64,000 bases of DNA from Luteithermobacter gelatinilyticus (GTDB lineage: Bacteria; Pseudomonadota; Alphaproteobacteria; Sphingomonadales; Emcibacteraceae). The position numbers and the translations under genes were made by a program. Below are positions 1-8,835 of the stretch, piece by piece. The first letter of the stretch is position 1. Every line of letters starts with the position of its first letter. The stretch spans positions 2,424,501-2,488,500 of the forward strand of contig NZ_CP040517.1 in assembly GCF_005849285.1 (NCBI RefSeq), given 5' to 3'. The notes beneath the pieces are model-generated. The model made no database searches, was not told the DNA's origin, and saw only the letters and a list, made by a program, of their open reading frames with translations.

Positions 1-388
1 CCGCCGGTTTCGCCTCCGCCGGCGCCTCTACAATGCCTAAGGCCTTTTTCTGGTTCGGCCAGATCACGAACCAGACATTAAACGCCATAATCAGGCCCAG
101 CCACATGCCGAAACCGATATCCGGACGCTGCAACACCAGGGCATCCACCAGATAGCCGTTCATCCAAGCCAGAAGCAGACCAAAAATAACCGTGCTGAGC
201 GCCGCCCACCGGAACCAGAACAACGCTTCGGGGGCGATCACCTTGCTGATGGCCGGTTTCTGATCATCAGGGATTTTCGGCATGCTCGGGATCTGGACAA
301 AGTTGAAATACCACAAAATGCCGATCCACATAATGCCGCTCAATACATGAAGATACCGTACAATAAACAGTCCGAATTCATGGGTCAT
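1..388 (-). CDS. PuuD-like (urate oxidase N-terminal family) membrane protein, 3' end cut by window
   Basis: The first 129 codons are present, from an ATG at 388; the gene runs off the left edge. The protein starts MTHEFGLFIVRYLHVLSG and has a hydrophobic segment carrying the WIGILWYFNFVQ motif, a second segment around residues 58-75 and a third around 93-108. The H-x-x-S/T-G-x-x-W-I-G pattern followed by FNFVQ is typical of the membrane family annotated as PuuD-like urate hydroxylase, in which many members have no shown urate activity. A tiny membrane-protein gene lies 14 bp upstream on the same strand, so the two are probably co-transcribed. I am confident it is an integral membrane protein; the substrate is unknown. 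Confidence 0.6.
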   Translation of the reverse strand, partial: MTHEFGLFIVRYLHVLSGIMWIGILWYFNFVQIPSMPKIPDDQKPAISKVIAPEALFWFRWAALSTVIFGLLLAWMNGYLVDALVLQRPDIGFGMWLGLIMAFNVWFVIWPNQKKALGIVEAPAEAKPA

Positions 389-402
389 GATACCCGCCTC
401 CC

Positions 403-552
403 TTATTTCATTTTATCCATACTGTTTGAAACGGCGGACCCCACATCCGCAGTGCTTCCGCTGTCAAGATAATTGGTTGCAAGTACCATGATAATGGTCA
501 GCACAACCCCCGCGATAATCGTTAGCGGCAATGATTCCAGTATTTTGCTCAT
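403..552 (-). CDS. Small single-span membrane protein (49 aa)
   Basis: A 49-codon frame begins MSKILESLPLTIIAGVV and ends NSMDKMK. It has one clear transmembrane segment (about residues 8-26) and a short polar tail rich in Ser, Asp and Lys. It ends 14 bp before the PuuD-like gene on the same strand, which supports its being a real translated gene in that operon. No family is recognised. Small one-span proteins next to a multi-span protein often act as accessory subunits; that role is inference only. Confidence 0.5.
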   Translation of the reverse strand: MSKILESLPLTIIAGVVLTIIMVLATNYLDSGSTADVGSAVSNSMDKMK

Positions 553-751
553 TCTTTACATCCCTATATTTTTGTCCCTGTAATTGTATCTCCGTTGCGG
601 AAAATACTCCCTCTATCCTGTCATAAGGATTTGTTAAGGTTATCAGTTTCTTTGGAAATCGTCAAAATAAGCTTGTTGGGACCTGGCAGCACTTGTTTTG
701 TGAGAAAATATCGGCCATGTAAGGACATTATTCAAAAAACATGAAAAGATC

Positions 752-1606
752 ATGCCACGTCACAACAAACTTCGGCTCAGTTATTGCGCGGAGCAGGTTC
801 GCCGACAGGATCACGATCGGTTCCTGACCGTACTATTTGCTCCCCAGAACCGGCGGGAGGCATTATTCGCCCTGTACGCCTTTAATCAGGAGCTGGCCAG
901 AATCCGGGAAACTGTGTCCGAACCGATGCTCGGGGAAATCCGCCTGCAATGGTGGTACGAGGCACTCAGGGACATCTATGCCGGTCAGATCCGCCATCAC
1001 GAGGTAGTCCAGGCTTTGGCCCAGGCCATCCGGGATCATGACCTGCCCCGGGAGGCGTTCGAGCAACTCATCGAGGCCCGCCGGCAAGATCTGTATGATG
1101 AAACGCTGGCAGATCTGGACAGTTTGCGGGACTATCTGAGGAAAACACCCGGCACCCTCGCCGCCCTTGCCGCCCGGATCCTTCAGGACAGTGACTCCCG
1201 GCTTCAGGCGCGCGCCGTGGAAATGGGGGAACTTTGGGGGTTGGTCGGCATTATGCGTGCCGTGCCCTATCATCTGTCCCTCAACAAACTACTGTTGCCC
1301 GAAACGATGATGAAAAAATACGGCCTGACCAAAACCGGCCTCGCAAACGCCCAAAATCAGGACAACCTGCAACGGCTCATTGCCGAGCTGTGCGGAACGG
1401 CCGAAGACCAACTGGCTGCCTTGCGCCGCCACAGGAAAACCATCCCTGCCCGGGCGCATTCGCTGTTTCTTCTGGCGTCCCTGAGCCAAAGTTATCTGAA
1501 ATCCCTGCGCAAGGCCGGGCATAATCCCTTTGCCCTTGCCGAACGCGCAGACGCCCTGCCCCGACAATTCCGCCTAATCCGGGACGGCCTATTCCGCCGG
1601 TTCTAG
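752..1606 (+). CDS. Squalene/phytoene synthase family protein (NDUFAF6-like)
   Basis: A 284-aa all-helical isoprenyl-synthase-fold protein. Visible family features are FALYAFNQELARIR near residue 40, LQWWYEAL near 65 and IEARRQDLYDE near 107. The last corresponds to the first aspartate-rich region of squalene synthases but is degenerate here, and the second DxxxD motif is not obvious. This pattern matches the alphaproteobacterial relatives of mitochondrial complex I assembly factor NDUFAF6 better than HpnC/HpnD, and no hopanoid genes are nearby. A catalytic role is therefore doubtful. The stop codon TAG lies inside the first bases of a palindromic repeat element. Confidence 0.75.
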   Translation: MPRHNKLRLSYCAEQVRRQDHDRFLTVLFAPQNRREALFALYAFNQELARIRETVSEPMLGEIRLQWWYEALRDIYAGQIRHHEVVQALAQAIRDHDLPREAFEQLIEARRQDLYDETLADLDSLRDYLRKTPGTLAALAARILQDSDSRLQARAVEMGELWGLVGIMRAVPYHLSLNKLLLPETMMKKYGLTKTGLANAQNQDNLQRLIAELCGTAEDQLAALRRHRKTIPARAHSLFLLASLSQSYLKSLRKAGHNPFALAERADALPRQFRLIRDGLFRRF

Positions 1607-1873
1607 AGTGAATTGTGAAGAGGTTGGCTCAATTCTGTTGGCGGATTGTGGCCCGCCTCACGCGGAAGACGGCGCCGGGCGATGCGGGGCATCGGGCCAG
1701 GCGTCTGACAACGTGAGCGGCCCCAAGCCACTAACCCGAAGGGCCGGGCCGGTCTGGCCCAGTTCCTGCGGGGTTTGGCCGGGTCGTACCGCCAGTATGG
1801 CCCGCGCCAAATCCCTAGCTCCTGAACCAGACCTGACCGGCAGAATGGGTCAACCTATTCAAAATTCACTCTA
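1603..1873. mobile_element. MITE-like element, about 270 bp, with ~33-bp terminal inverted repeats
   Basis: The left end (1604-1637) begins TAGAGTGAATTGTGAAGAGG. The right end (1841-1873), read on the other strand, begins TAGAGTGAATTTTGAATAGG. Both then continue into a related TTG...TCTG block, so the arms match over about 33 bases with a few differences. The interior is GC-rich and has no convincing gene. The left arm supplies the stop codon of the upstream gene. The same arm recurs alone at 60971-61003, which argues for a mobile or formerly mobile unit. Confidence 0.6.
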
Positions 1874-1909
1874 GAGTGAATTGAATCGATCTCATCACGA
1901 TTCACTCTG
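1872..1909. repeat. Short palindromic repeat (family copy, abutting the 270-bp element)
   Basis: The sequence reads TAGAGTGAATTGAATCGATC, then a short spacer, then CGATTCACTCT, giving outer inverted arms of about 11 bases. It shares its left end with the right end of the 270-bp element. The TGA stop of trmFO on the minus strand (1902-1904) lies within its right arm. It sits between two convergent genes. Confidence 0.65.
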
Positions 1910-3254
1910 CCGCCGCGAGCCACTCCTGCAATGCGGCCAAGGCCCGCCGGCTTTTGGCCGGTTTACGGTCCCGGCGCTTGATTTTCTTGCCTTCCAGCGG
2001 CGGCATGATACCGAAATTGATGTTCATGGGCTGAAAGGTTTTCTGTTCCGGCGCGCCGGGAATATGGCCGCCGGTAATGTGGTTAAGCAGCGCGCCAAGC
2101 GCCGTGGTCGGCGGCGGCGGGCTGACTGTTCTGCCCAGACGTTCGGCAGCAGCAAACCGCCCTGCCAATAATCCCATGGCGGCGCTTTCCACATATCCTT
2201 CCACCCCGGTGATCTGCCCGGCGAATCTGAGCCGCGGCATGACTTTCAGGCGCAACTGGTGATCAAGCAGTTCCGGGCTGTTGATGAATGTGTTGCGATG
2301 CAACCCGCCGAGCCGGGCAAATTCCGCATTTTCCAGCCCAGGAATGCGCCGGAAGATTTCCTTCTGGGCGCCGTATTTCAATTTGGTCTGGAACCCCACC
2401 ATGTTATAGAGAGTGCCCAGCGCATTGTCCTGACGCAACTGCACCACGGCAAAAAGTGGCTCGTCACTGTGTGGATTTTTCAACCCCACCGGCTTCATGG
2501 GCCCGAACCGCAACGTGTCCCGGCCCCGTTCCGCCATCACTTCGATCGGCATACAGCCTTCAAAATAGGGGGTGTTTTTCTCCCATTCCCGGAATTCGGT
2601 CTTTTCACCTTCCAGAAGGGCATCTACAAAGGCATAATACTGGGCTTCGTTGAGCGGGCAGTTGATATAGTCGGCCCCATCCCCCTTATCATAGCGGGAC
2701 TGGAACCAGGCCTTGGAAAAATCAATGCTGTCCTTATACAGAATCGGGGCAATGGCATCAAAAAACGCCAGGGATTCCTTGCCCGTAAGCGCCATGATCT
2801 CCTCGGCCAACGCCGCCGAGGTCAGCGGCCCCGTGGCAATGATCACACTGTCCCAGTCTGCTGGCGGAATGCCGCTCACTTCCTCACGCACCAGGGTAAA
2901 ATCCGGTTCCGCCTCCAGGGCGCTTTGCACCTCGTGGCTGAACGCGTCCCGATCAACAGCAAGAGCGCTGCCGGCAGGCACCCGCGCCTTTTCAGCGGCG
3001 GCCATGATCAGGCTGTTGCAGCGGCGCATCTCTTCATGCAACAGACCCACGGCGTTATGTTCCGCATCGTCGGAACGGAAACTGTTGGAACAGACCAGTT
3101 CCGCCAGCCCGTCGGTCTGATGCGCATCGGTTTTCACCCGGGGGCGCATTTCATGCAGAATGACAGGAAGGCCAGCCTTCAGAATCTGCCAGGCAGCCTC
3201 TGTCCCGGCCATGCCGCCGCCGATGATATGAATGGGCTTGTGCTCTGCTGTCAT
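1902..3254 (-). CDS. trmFO: Methylenetetrahydrofolate-tRNA (uracil-5-)-methyltransferase TrmFO
   Basis: TrmFO makes 5-methyluridine at tRNA position 54 using methylene-THF and FADH2. The 450-aa product starts [20 protein letters not shown], whose GGGxAGxEA is the FAD Rossmann motif. [20 protein letters not shown] near residue 50 and the run around [21 protein letters not shown] near 345-365 are diagnostic of the family. I chose the ATG at 3254 because AGGAGA lies just upstream; a longer frame to 3326 has no such site. Length is normal. The C-terminus ends AAAE and its stop codon falls in a palindromic repeat. Confidence 0.95.
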   Translation of the reverse strand: MTAEHKPIHIIGGGMAGTEAAWQILKAGLPVILHEMRPRVKTDAHQTDGLAELVCSNSFRSDDAEHNAVGLLHEEMRRCNSLIMAAAEKARVPAGSALAVDRDAFSHEVQSALEAEPDFTLVREEVSGIPPADWDSVIIATGPLTSAALAEEIMALTGKESLAFFDAIAPILYKDSIDFSKAWFQSRYDKGDGADYINCPLNEAQYYAFVDALLEGEKTEFREWEKNTPYFEGCMPIEVMAERGRDTLRFGPMKPVGLKNPHSDEPLFAVVQLRQDNALGTLYNMVGFQTKLKYGAQKEIFRRIPGLENAEFARLGGLHRNTFINSPELLDHQLRLKVMPRLRFAGQITGVEGYVESAAMGLLAGRFAAAERLGRTVSPPPPTTALGALLNHITGGHIPGAPEQKTFQPMNINFGIMPPLEGKKIKRRDRKPAKSRRALAALQEWLAAAE

Positions 3255-3384
3255 CCGGTTGTCTCCTGAACCTGCGGCCCATACAGCCGCCGTCCCGATT
3301 TTGTCATACCGGCTAAATAGCACCACAAGAGGGGGAAGAAAAGAGCCTTTTCCGCGCTACGCCGCTGGCGAACAGACGACAGAA

Positions 3385-3420
3385 CAAAAAGCGCCCCCCC
3401 CGGAAAACCGGGCAGGCGCC
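3385..3420 (-). terminator. Rho-independent terminator (minus strand)
   Basis: Read on the minus strand, a GC-rich stem (GCGCC..CCCGG / CCGGG..GGCGC with a small bulge) closes on a TTTT loop and is followed by TTTTTG. It lies 320 bases beyond the pentapeptide-repeat gene and before trmFO, so it ends a transcript before trmFO begins. Confidence 0.6.
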
Positions 3421-3586
3421 AAGCACATGGAGATACCTATCGGAGATACAATCGTGTAACAGAGTTCCAGAGTATTGCCGGAGTATTCTAGGAGAGCCAG
3501 AGTTCCGTAATGGCCTCAGCTTAAGGGGTTTATGGTAAATAAAGGGTTAAAAAACAAAAAATTTTAGAAAGGTTCCGGCCATAAAG

Positions 3587-3619
3587 AAGGCCTCTTCCGG
3601 GGATCAGGGAAGAGGCCTT
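3587..3619. terminator. Strong stem-loop downstream of the pentapeptide-repeat gene
   Basis: AAGGCCTCTTCC pairs perfectly with GGAAGAGGCCTT across a 9-base loop. On the minus strand the stem is followed by CTTTAT, a modest U-rich tail, so it probably ends the rmuC/pentapeptide transcript. Confidence 0.6.
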
Positions 3620-3738
3620 GAATGGCAGAAAGGATAATGTCCAAAGCGGGAACACCATCCGTCCGTGAGAAAATGCCTGAGACCAGGCAACTTCCTTTAT
3701 ATTAGACAAATATTAACAAAAGATTTCTGTAGGACAAC

Positions 3739-5298
3739 CTAATTTCTTTTTACTTTATTGCGTATTGATAACGCGATCAGAGCCAATTGGAAGGGACCAA
3801 TAATCCTAAACGCCAGGTCAAGCCATTGATGAACTCCTTCAATACCTAAAGTATTGGCCGACGCCTTTAAGGTCATCAAGGAAAACCCACTGTAATATCT
3901 TTCCAGCCCATGAGAAAAATCACCGCTGATCGAGGCTGATATTAGTACATACAGGGTCAGCAAAAAGAAAAAGGCTATAATGGCCCGTACTGGTTTTGTC
4001 GCATAACCGCTAAGAAGTTTATACCAACCTATAATGCTAAAAAAATATCCTTTTACGCCAAGCCTTTTCAGCCTGTAATCCATCTCCCCGACATAAAAAT
4101 CACTTGCCGCCAAGAAATCCTTATTTGCTTCCAAAACACTTCGTAAATGACGGTATTGGGTTTCGATTTCCGGATTAATATATCTTTTGAAGTTCCAGTC
4201 AGGGGTCTCTAATGCACTGACATCATCATAAATCCCATTACGCCGCAGCTTTTTTTGATACCAATTCACATCGATCAGCTTTACTTCTGAAAAGTTGGTA
4301 CCCCTAATATAAGCTTTTCGGAAATCGGCACGTTGTATTGTCACCTTTTCTGGCGTTAGAAATTCTACATCTGTAAAATCAATTGGGCCGGATAGTGATG
4401 GTATAGCGTTGCCATAACCATCTCCCAATCTATTTCGTACATTTTGTATTAAATTTTTGAACCATTTCAAAAAAACATCTTTTTTTTCATTTATAGTTTT
4501 TTTGAAGCTGATCAAACAGCTTCTCCTTCTTCGAAAGAAAATCTGCCAATATCTATTTATATTATAGGATATATACTTACCAATACCATCCCGCTTTATA
4601 GAAATGGGAGATTGAGAGGAAACAACATCTTCACTCAAAGTTTCCACATTAGTAGAAAAGCTTACATCAATATCAATATCCCTAGCTCCTAAGAATTTCA
4701 CAACACTATGGAACACGACGGAATTAAAATTCCCCCCATGTGAAAATGCCCCCCGTGCAATAAACGGCCCTTTAAACTCACATTCGTTAAAAACTGGCAG
4801 CATGTTAAACTTAACGCGTGTTAATTCAACAATCTGGCCAAATCTAGCCTTGGAGAATTTGGCTGCTCCACAAAAAGTCGCATCCCTTAATATACGGACA
4901 GGACAATTGAAATATGCTTCAGAAAAATCTGCATTCTTCTCAAAGGTCGTCTTGTCTTTTAATTCGAAATTATCTTCAAAAATAGCGCTCGTGAAGTCAA
5001 CATCCTCTTTAAAGCTCACGTTAGATAGATCAAGCCCTTTTATGGTGGCGGCACGGGCACATATGGGAAAGTCAATTTCTATATCAGATAAAGTTATGGG
5101 GTCTCGAAGCTTGAAGCCGGTCCATTCACCATCTTTTTCTTCAATCAGTTTTTTCAAGTTAGATGAAGAAATTCCGGACTCAGAATGTCCGAGACAATAA
5201 TCACGATTATTTACAGTTCGTCTTCCACAACTGTAATTCCATTCCTTGCCTTCTTTTCTATATTGGCAAACGGTCTTTTTAACATCAGACATTTTCAT
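3739..5298 (-). CDS. Pentapeptide-repeat protein with N-terminal Cys/His motif and C-terminal membrane domain
   Basis: A 519-aa protein of unknown function. Near the N-terminus, Cys residues followed by CLGH (C-x12-C-x10-C-x2-H) resemble a small zinc-binding knuckle. Residues about 70-200 and 315-345 contain degenerate A(D/N)(L/F)xx pentapeptide repeats such as ADFSEAYF and ADFRKAYIRGTNF. The C-terminal 130 residues have two hydrophobic segments (AIIAFFFLLTLYVLISASI and one near the end), arranged like a two-helix channel-like domain. I prefer the ATG at 5298, preceded by GGGGG; a GTG at 5322 overlapping the rmuC stop is possible. The gene is distinctly AT-rich compared with its neighbours, a sign of transfer. 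Confidence 0.8.
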   Translation of the reverse strand: MKMSDVKKTVCQYRKEGKEWNYSCGRRTVNNRDYCLGHSESGISSSNLKKLIEEKDGEWTGFKLRDPITLSDIEIDFPICARAATIKGLDLSNVSFKEDVDFTSAIFEDNFELKDKTTFEKNADFSEAYFNCPVRILRDATFCGAAKFSKARFGQIVELTRVKFNMLPVFNECEFKGPFIARGAFSHGGNFNSVVFHSVVKFLGARDIDIDVSFSTNVETLSEDVVSSQSPISIKRDGIGKYISYNINRYWQIFFRRRRSCLISFKKTINEKKDVFLKWFKNLIQNVRNRLGDGYGNAIPSLSGPIDFTDVEFLTPEKVTIQRADFRKAYIRGTNFSEVKLIDVNWYQKKLRRNGIYDDVSALETPDWNFKRYINPEIETQYRHLRSVLEANKDFLAASDFYVGEMDYRLKRLGVKGYFFSIIGWYKLLSGYATKPVRAIIAFFFLLTLYVLISASISGDFSHGLERYYSGFSLMTLKASANTLGIEGVHQWLDLAFRIIGPFQLALIALSIRNKVKRN

Positions 5299-5318
5299 AA
5301 CCCCCAAATCACTGTTCC

Positions 5319-6500
5319 TCACGCTTCATTATTCGGCTTGGTTTTCTCCAGATGTTTCTGGGCGGGGCTGAGCACGGCTTCGGGGTTTTCCCCTTCCTCC
5401 AGTTGCAATGCGCCGATTTTTTCGGCCCGGGAGGTGATTTTGCGGGTCGAGGTAGAAATTTCCGAAAGATCCTTTTCCGCCTGCCGGAAGTGACGGTTCA
5501 GGTTATCCACCCGCCCTTCCAGCCGCCCCACATCGGTCAGCAGCGTTGTCACCTCTTTCTGAATGACCCCCGCCTGTTCGCGCATACGCACATCTTTGAG
5601 CACCGCCCGTACCGTATTCAGGGTCGCCATCAAGGTGGTGGGGCTCACAATCCACACCTTGGCCCGAAAGCTTTCTTCCACCAGTTCCGGGAAATTGGCG
5701 TGCAGTTCCGCATAAACCGCCTCACTGGGCAGGAACATCAGCGCCGATTCCGCCGTCTCTCCCGGCAGGATATATTTTTCGGCAATATCCTTCACATGTT
5801 TGCGGATGGCGGTGCGGAACGCTGCCACGGCCTGCTTGGCCTGAGCCTCGGTTTCGGCCTGGCGGATCTGGTGATAACTTTCCAGTGGGAATTTGGCATC
5901 CACGACGATAGGGCCCGGCGGGTTGGGCAGCTTGATCAGACAATCGGCGCGCCGGTTGTTGGTCAATGTTTCCTGAAAGCCATAGGCGCTAGGCGGCAGA
6001 ATGGTGCTGACCAGGTCATTGAGCTGAATTTCCCCGAACATGCCACGGGCCTGTTTGTTGCTCAGGATATCCTGTAACCCCACCATCTGGCCGGACAGTT
6101 CGGTAATATTCTTCTGCGCCTCGTCAATCACCGCCAGGCGGGTCTTGAGTTCGCTCAGACTTTCAGACGTGGTCTTGCGGGTATGCTCCAGACTCTCGCC
6201 CATGCGCTGGCTGACCTTGTCGAGCCTCTCTTCCAGCGTGCGCGACAGTTCCGCCTGGGTCTTGGTCGTGGCTTCGGACAGCTGGCTGAGGCGACCTTCC
6301 AGCGCCGCCTGAGATTGCATCATGCGCATCAGTGCCTCCTGGGCCCGGGCCTGGGCCTCGGCCTGTTGCTGACGCTCCGCTGCCAGGGTCTCCATCAGGG
6401 TATTGTTCCGCCGCGCCGTTAGCCACACCAACAGCAGAACAAGTGCCAAACCAAACAACACGGCCGCACCGGCCATCATATATGTCGGAGTAAAGTCCAC
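5319..6500 (-). CDS. rmuC: DNA recombination protein RmuC homolog
   Basis: The 393-aa protein has an N-terminal membrane anchor (residues 7-28), a long coiled coil (about 35-125) rich in Gln, Ala and Glu, and the RmuC nuclease-like domain. Signature stretches are KQARGMFGEIQL near 152, VVDAKFPLESY near 195 and MFLPSEAVYAEL near 255. RmuC limits inversions at short inverted repeats in E. coli, but the mechanism is not settled. The start is a GTG at 6500 preceded by AAGGAAATAAGGC. The stop overlaps a possible GTG start of the pentapeptide-repeat gene. Divergent from def. Confidence 0.92.
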   Translation of the reverse strand: MDFTPTYMMAGAAVLFGLALVLLLVWLTARRNNTLMETLAAERQQQAEAQARAQEALMRMMQSQAALEGRLSQLSEATTKTQAELSRTLEERLDKVSQRMGESLEHTRKTTSESLSELKTRLAVIDEAQKNITELSGQMVGLQDILSNKQARGMFGEIQLNDLVSTILPPSAYGFQETLTNNRRADCLIKLPNPPGPIVVDAKFPLESYHQIRQAETEAQAKQAVAAFRTAIRKHVKDIAEKYILPGETAESALMFLPSEAVYAELHANFPELVEESFRAKVWIVSPTTLMATLNTVRAVLKDVRMREQAGVIQKEVTTLLTDVGRLEGRVDNLNRHFRQAEKDLSEISTSTRKITSRAEKIGALQLEEGENPEAVLSPAQKHLEKTKPNNEA

Positions 6501-6582
6501 GCCTTATTTCCTTATCTCTTGACGTTGCGGGTTTCACATATTACCTACCAGATGGAGAACATGAAACACAAGATTGGCTGCC

Positions 6583-7098
6583 ATGGCAATATTACCGATA
6601 CTCACTGTTCCGGACCCACTTTTGAAGACCGTTTCCAAACCGGTGGAACGGGTGGATGACGATCTGCGCCGACTGATGGATGACATGCTGGAAACCATGT
6701 ATGACGCGCCGGGTATTGGTCTTGCCGCCATTCAAGTGGGCCACCCCCTGCGGGTGTTAGTGATCGACCTGGCCGGTGAGGACGAAGAGCCCCGCCCGAT
6801 GTATTTTGTTAATCCGGAAATCTACTGGACGTCGGAAGAAATGGCTAATTATACCGAAGGCTGTCTGTCGGTTCCGGAACAATATGCAGAAATCACCCGC
6901 CCGGCCGAATGCAAGGTCAGATATCTGGATTACAATGGTGAGGAACAGGACCTGCATTGTACCGGTCTGCTGGCGACCTGTCTTCAGCATGAAATGGATC
7001 ACCTGAACGGCATTCTGTTTGTGGACCATCTATCCAAACTCAAACGCGACATGATTGTCCGCAAGGTGAAAAAACTCACCCGCGAAGCCGCCCTTTAA
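6583..7098 (+). CDS. def: Peptide deformylase
   Basis: Removes the formyl group from the N-terminal methionine of new proteins. All three metal-site motifs are present: [17 protein letters not shown] (metal Cys) and QHEMDHLNG (two His ligands and the catalytic Glu). Length (171 aa) is normal. I take the ATG at 6583, giving [14 protein letters not shown] as in the family; a TTG three codons upstream is also possible. It is followed 19 bp later by fmt, the enzyme that adds the formyl group to initiator tRNA, so the two form one operon with truA. Confidence 0.95.
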   Translation: MAILPILTVPDPLLKTVSKPVERVDDDLRRLMDDMLETMYDAPGIGLAAIQVGHPLRVLVIDLAGEDEEPRPMYFVNPEIYWTSEEMANYTEGCLSVPEQYAEITRPAECKVRYLDYNGEEQDLHCTGLLATCLQHEMDHLNGILFVDHLSKLKRDMIVRKVKKLTREAAL

Positions 7099-7117
7099 AC
7101 CACCCGGGGGAAATCCG

Positions 7118-8050
7118 ATGACTACACGCCTGCGCCTTGCTTTCATGGGAACCCCCGATTTTTCAGTTCCTACCTTAAAAGCCCTTCTGGACGCTGGCCA
7201 TGAGGTGGCCGCCGTTTATTGCCAGCCCCCACGCCCGGCGGGACGCGGGAAAAAGGAACGCCCCTCCCCCGTCCACAGCTTTGCCGAAGCTCATAACCTC
7301 CCGGTATATTGCCCCACAAGCCTGAAATCTCCGAAAGAACAGGAAAAATTCAAAGCCCTTGATCTGGATGCGGCGGTGGTGGTGGCTTATGGCCTGCTGC
7401 TGCCCAAAGCTATCCTGGAGGCGCCAAGGCTGGGCTGTATCAATATTCACGCCTCGCTGTTACCACGCTGGCGGGGGGCGGCCCCCATTCACCGGGCGAT
7501 CATGGCCGGGGACAAGGAAACCGGTGTGAATATCATGCTGATGGAGGAGGGCCTCGACACCGGTCCCGTACTCCTGGAACGTCGTCTGCCCATCCACCCG
7601 CATGACACCACGGGCCTTCTGCATGACAAGCTGGCCGCGCTGGGCGCGGAAGCCATCGTGCCCGCCCTCGAAGGATTGGCCGCCGGCCGCCTCACCCCAC
7701 GCCCGCAGGCCGAGGAAGGTGTCACCTATGCGCACAAGATCGACAAGGCCGAAGCGCGCATTGACTGGCGCCGCCCGGCTGAGGAACTGCGCAACCATAT
7801 TCATGGCCTCAGCCCCTATCCCGGTGCCTGGACGGAAGTAAACGGCGAACGGCTGAAAATTCTCGAAGCCGAAGTGGAAGGGGGGCTCGGCGGCACCACC
7901 GGGGCCGTGATCCAGGGGCCGCTTGTGGTCGGCTGCGGTGACGGCAACGCGCTCAGAGTGCTGACGGCGCAACGGGCCGGCAAGGCCCCCATGGCGGCCG
8001 GTGACCTGCTGCGCGGGTTTCCCATCCCGCTGGGAACCATTCTCAAATGA
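7118..8050 (+). CDS. fmt: Methionyl-tRNA formyltransferase
   Basis: Transfers a formyl group from 10-formyl-THF to Met-tRNAfMet. The 310-aa product begins with [15 protein letters not shown]; the catalytic-site stretch [20 protein letters not shown] and the segment [19 protein letters not shown] are fully conserved, and the C-terminal domain that binds tRNA follows (about residues 205-305). The ATG at 7118 has a GGGGGAAA ribosome-binding site. Its stop codon overlaps the truA start as ATGA, so translation of the two is coupled. Confidence 0.97.
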   Translation: MTTRLRLAFMGTPDFSVPTLKALLDAGHEVAAVYCQPPRPAGRGKKERPSPVHSFAEAHNLPVYCPTSLKSPKEQEKFKALDLDAAVVVAYGLLLPKAILEAPRLGCINIHASLLPRWRGAAPIHRAIMAGDKETGVNIMLMEEGLDTGPVLLERRLPIHPHDTTGLLHDKLAALGAEAIVPALEGLAAGRLTPRPQAEEGVTYAHKIDKAEARIDWRRPAEELRNHIHGLSPYPGAWTEVNGERLKILEAEVEGGLGGTTGAVIQGPLVVGCGDGNALRVLTAQRAGKAPMAAGDLLRGFPIPLGTILK

Positions 8051-8805
8051 GCGAAACCTTTCGCTATAAGCTCACTCTGGAATATGATGGCAGCAGCCTG
8101 GTAGGCTGGCAATATCAGACCAATGGCCCGTCCGTTCAGGGACTTCTGGAAGACGCCACCCGAAAATTCTGCCCCGCCTACAACCCGGCGGAAAGCCGGT
8201 ATGTGGCGGCAGGACGCACCGACGCCGGCGTGCATGCCCTTGCCATGGTCGCCCATGTGGACCTGCCGCAGGAAGTCGAAGCCCGCCGGCTGTGCGAGGC
8301 GCTGAACCATTTCCTTAACCGCGGCCCGGTGGCCGTGCTTGAGGCTGAACCGGTGTCACAGGAATTTCACGCCCGCTTCTCCGCCAAAAGGCGCGCATAC
8401 CGTTATCATATCATCAACCGTCGTGCGCCACTCACCCTGATGCGGCACAAAGCCTGGCACGTCAAACATCCGTTGGATACCGACGCCATGCATGAGGCCG
8501 CCCAGCAGCTCGTCGGACGTCACGACTTCACCACTTTCCGCAGCGTCCAGTGTCAGTCCCGCTCCCCTGTCAAAACGCTGGACCGGCTCGACGTCCGGCG
8601 CGAGGGGGAAAATATCTATGTGGAAACCTCGGCCCGCTCCTTTTTGCATCATCAGGTCCGCAGTATGGTCGGCTGCCTGTATTATGTGGGGCTCGGCAAA
8701 TGGAGCAAGCAGGACCTGAAAGAGGCACTTGAGGCGGCGGACCGCACCCGGCTGGCCTATAACGCCCCGCCCGATGGACTGTATTTCACCGGTGTGGACT
8801 ATTGA
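8047..8805 (+). CDS. truA: tRNA pseudouridine(38-40) synthase TruA
   Basis: Makes pseudouridine at tRNA positions 38-40. The 252-aa product shows the catalytic motif [20 protein letters not shown], with the active Asp in RTDAGVHA, and later [11 protein letters not shown] and [11 protein letters not shown] as in the family. It is the third gene of def-fmt-truA and starts within the fmt stop. The last codons and the TGA (8803-8805) run into a palindromic repeat (8801-8830). Confidence 0.96.
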   Translation: MSETFRYKLTLEYDGSSLVGWQYQTNGPSVQGLLEDATRKFCPAYNPAESRYVAAGRTDAGVHALAMVAHVDLPQEVEARRLCEALNHFLNRGPVAVLEAEPVSQEFHARFSAKRRAYRYHIINRRAPLTLMRHKAWHVKHPLDTDAMHEAAQQLVGRHDFTTFRSVQCQSRSPVKTLDRLDVRREGENIYVETSARSFLHHQVRSMVGCLYYVGLGKWSKQDLKEALEAADRTRLAYNAPPDGLYFTGVDY

Positions 8806-8830
8806 ATCAATCTATGCACAATTCACTCTA
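8801..8830. repeat. Short palindromic repeat (truncated copy) between convergent genes
   Basis: It reads ATTGAATCAATCTATGCACA followed by ATTCACTCTA. It matches the right three quarters of the family copy at 24147-24185, while the left arm is replaced by the end of truA. The truA stop lies inside it and the next, convergent gene ends only 5 bp further on. Confidence 0.6.
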
Positions 8831-8835
8831 AGACC

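Larger units (their letters stand above)
3255..3738. other. Intergenic region with two hairpins and a possible small RNA
   Basis: No protein-coding gene is convincing in these roughly 480 bases. They hold a strong hairpin at 3587-3619 and a terminator-like hairpin with a minus-strand T run at 3385-3420, with AT-rich promoter-like DNA at about 3530-3565 between them. A short minus-strand transcript from about 3530 to 3385 is possible. Confidence 0.4.

Noticed and set aside
752-1606. Hopanoid gene hpnC or hpnD
   Set aside because: Aspartate-rich motifs are degenerate and no hopanoid or carotenoid genes are adjacent.
1608-1874. 88-codon open frame inside the 270-bp element
   Set aside because: It runs exactly from one inverted end to the other, has no ribosome-binding site and reads as compositionally odd protein; chance frame in GC-rich DNA.
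2259-3269. Long open frame antisense to trmFO (336 codons)
   Set aside because: trmFO is complete and conserved on the other strand; the antisense product has no recognisable domain.
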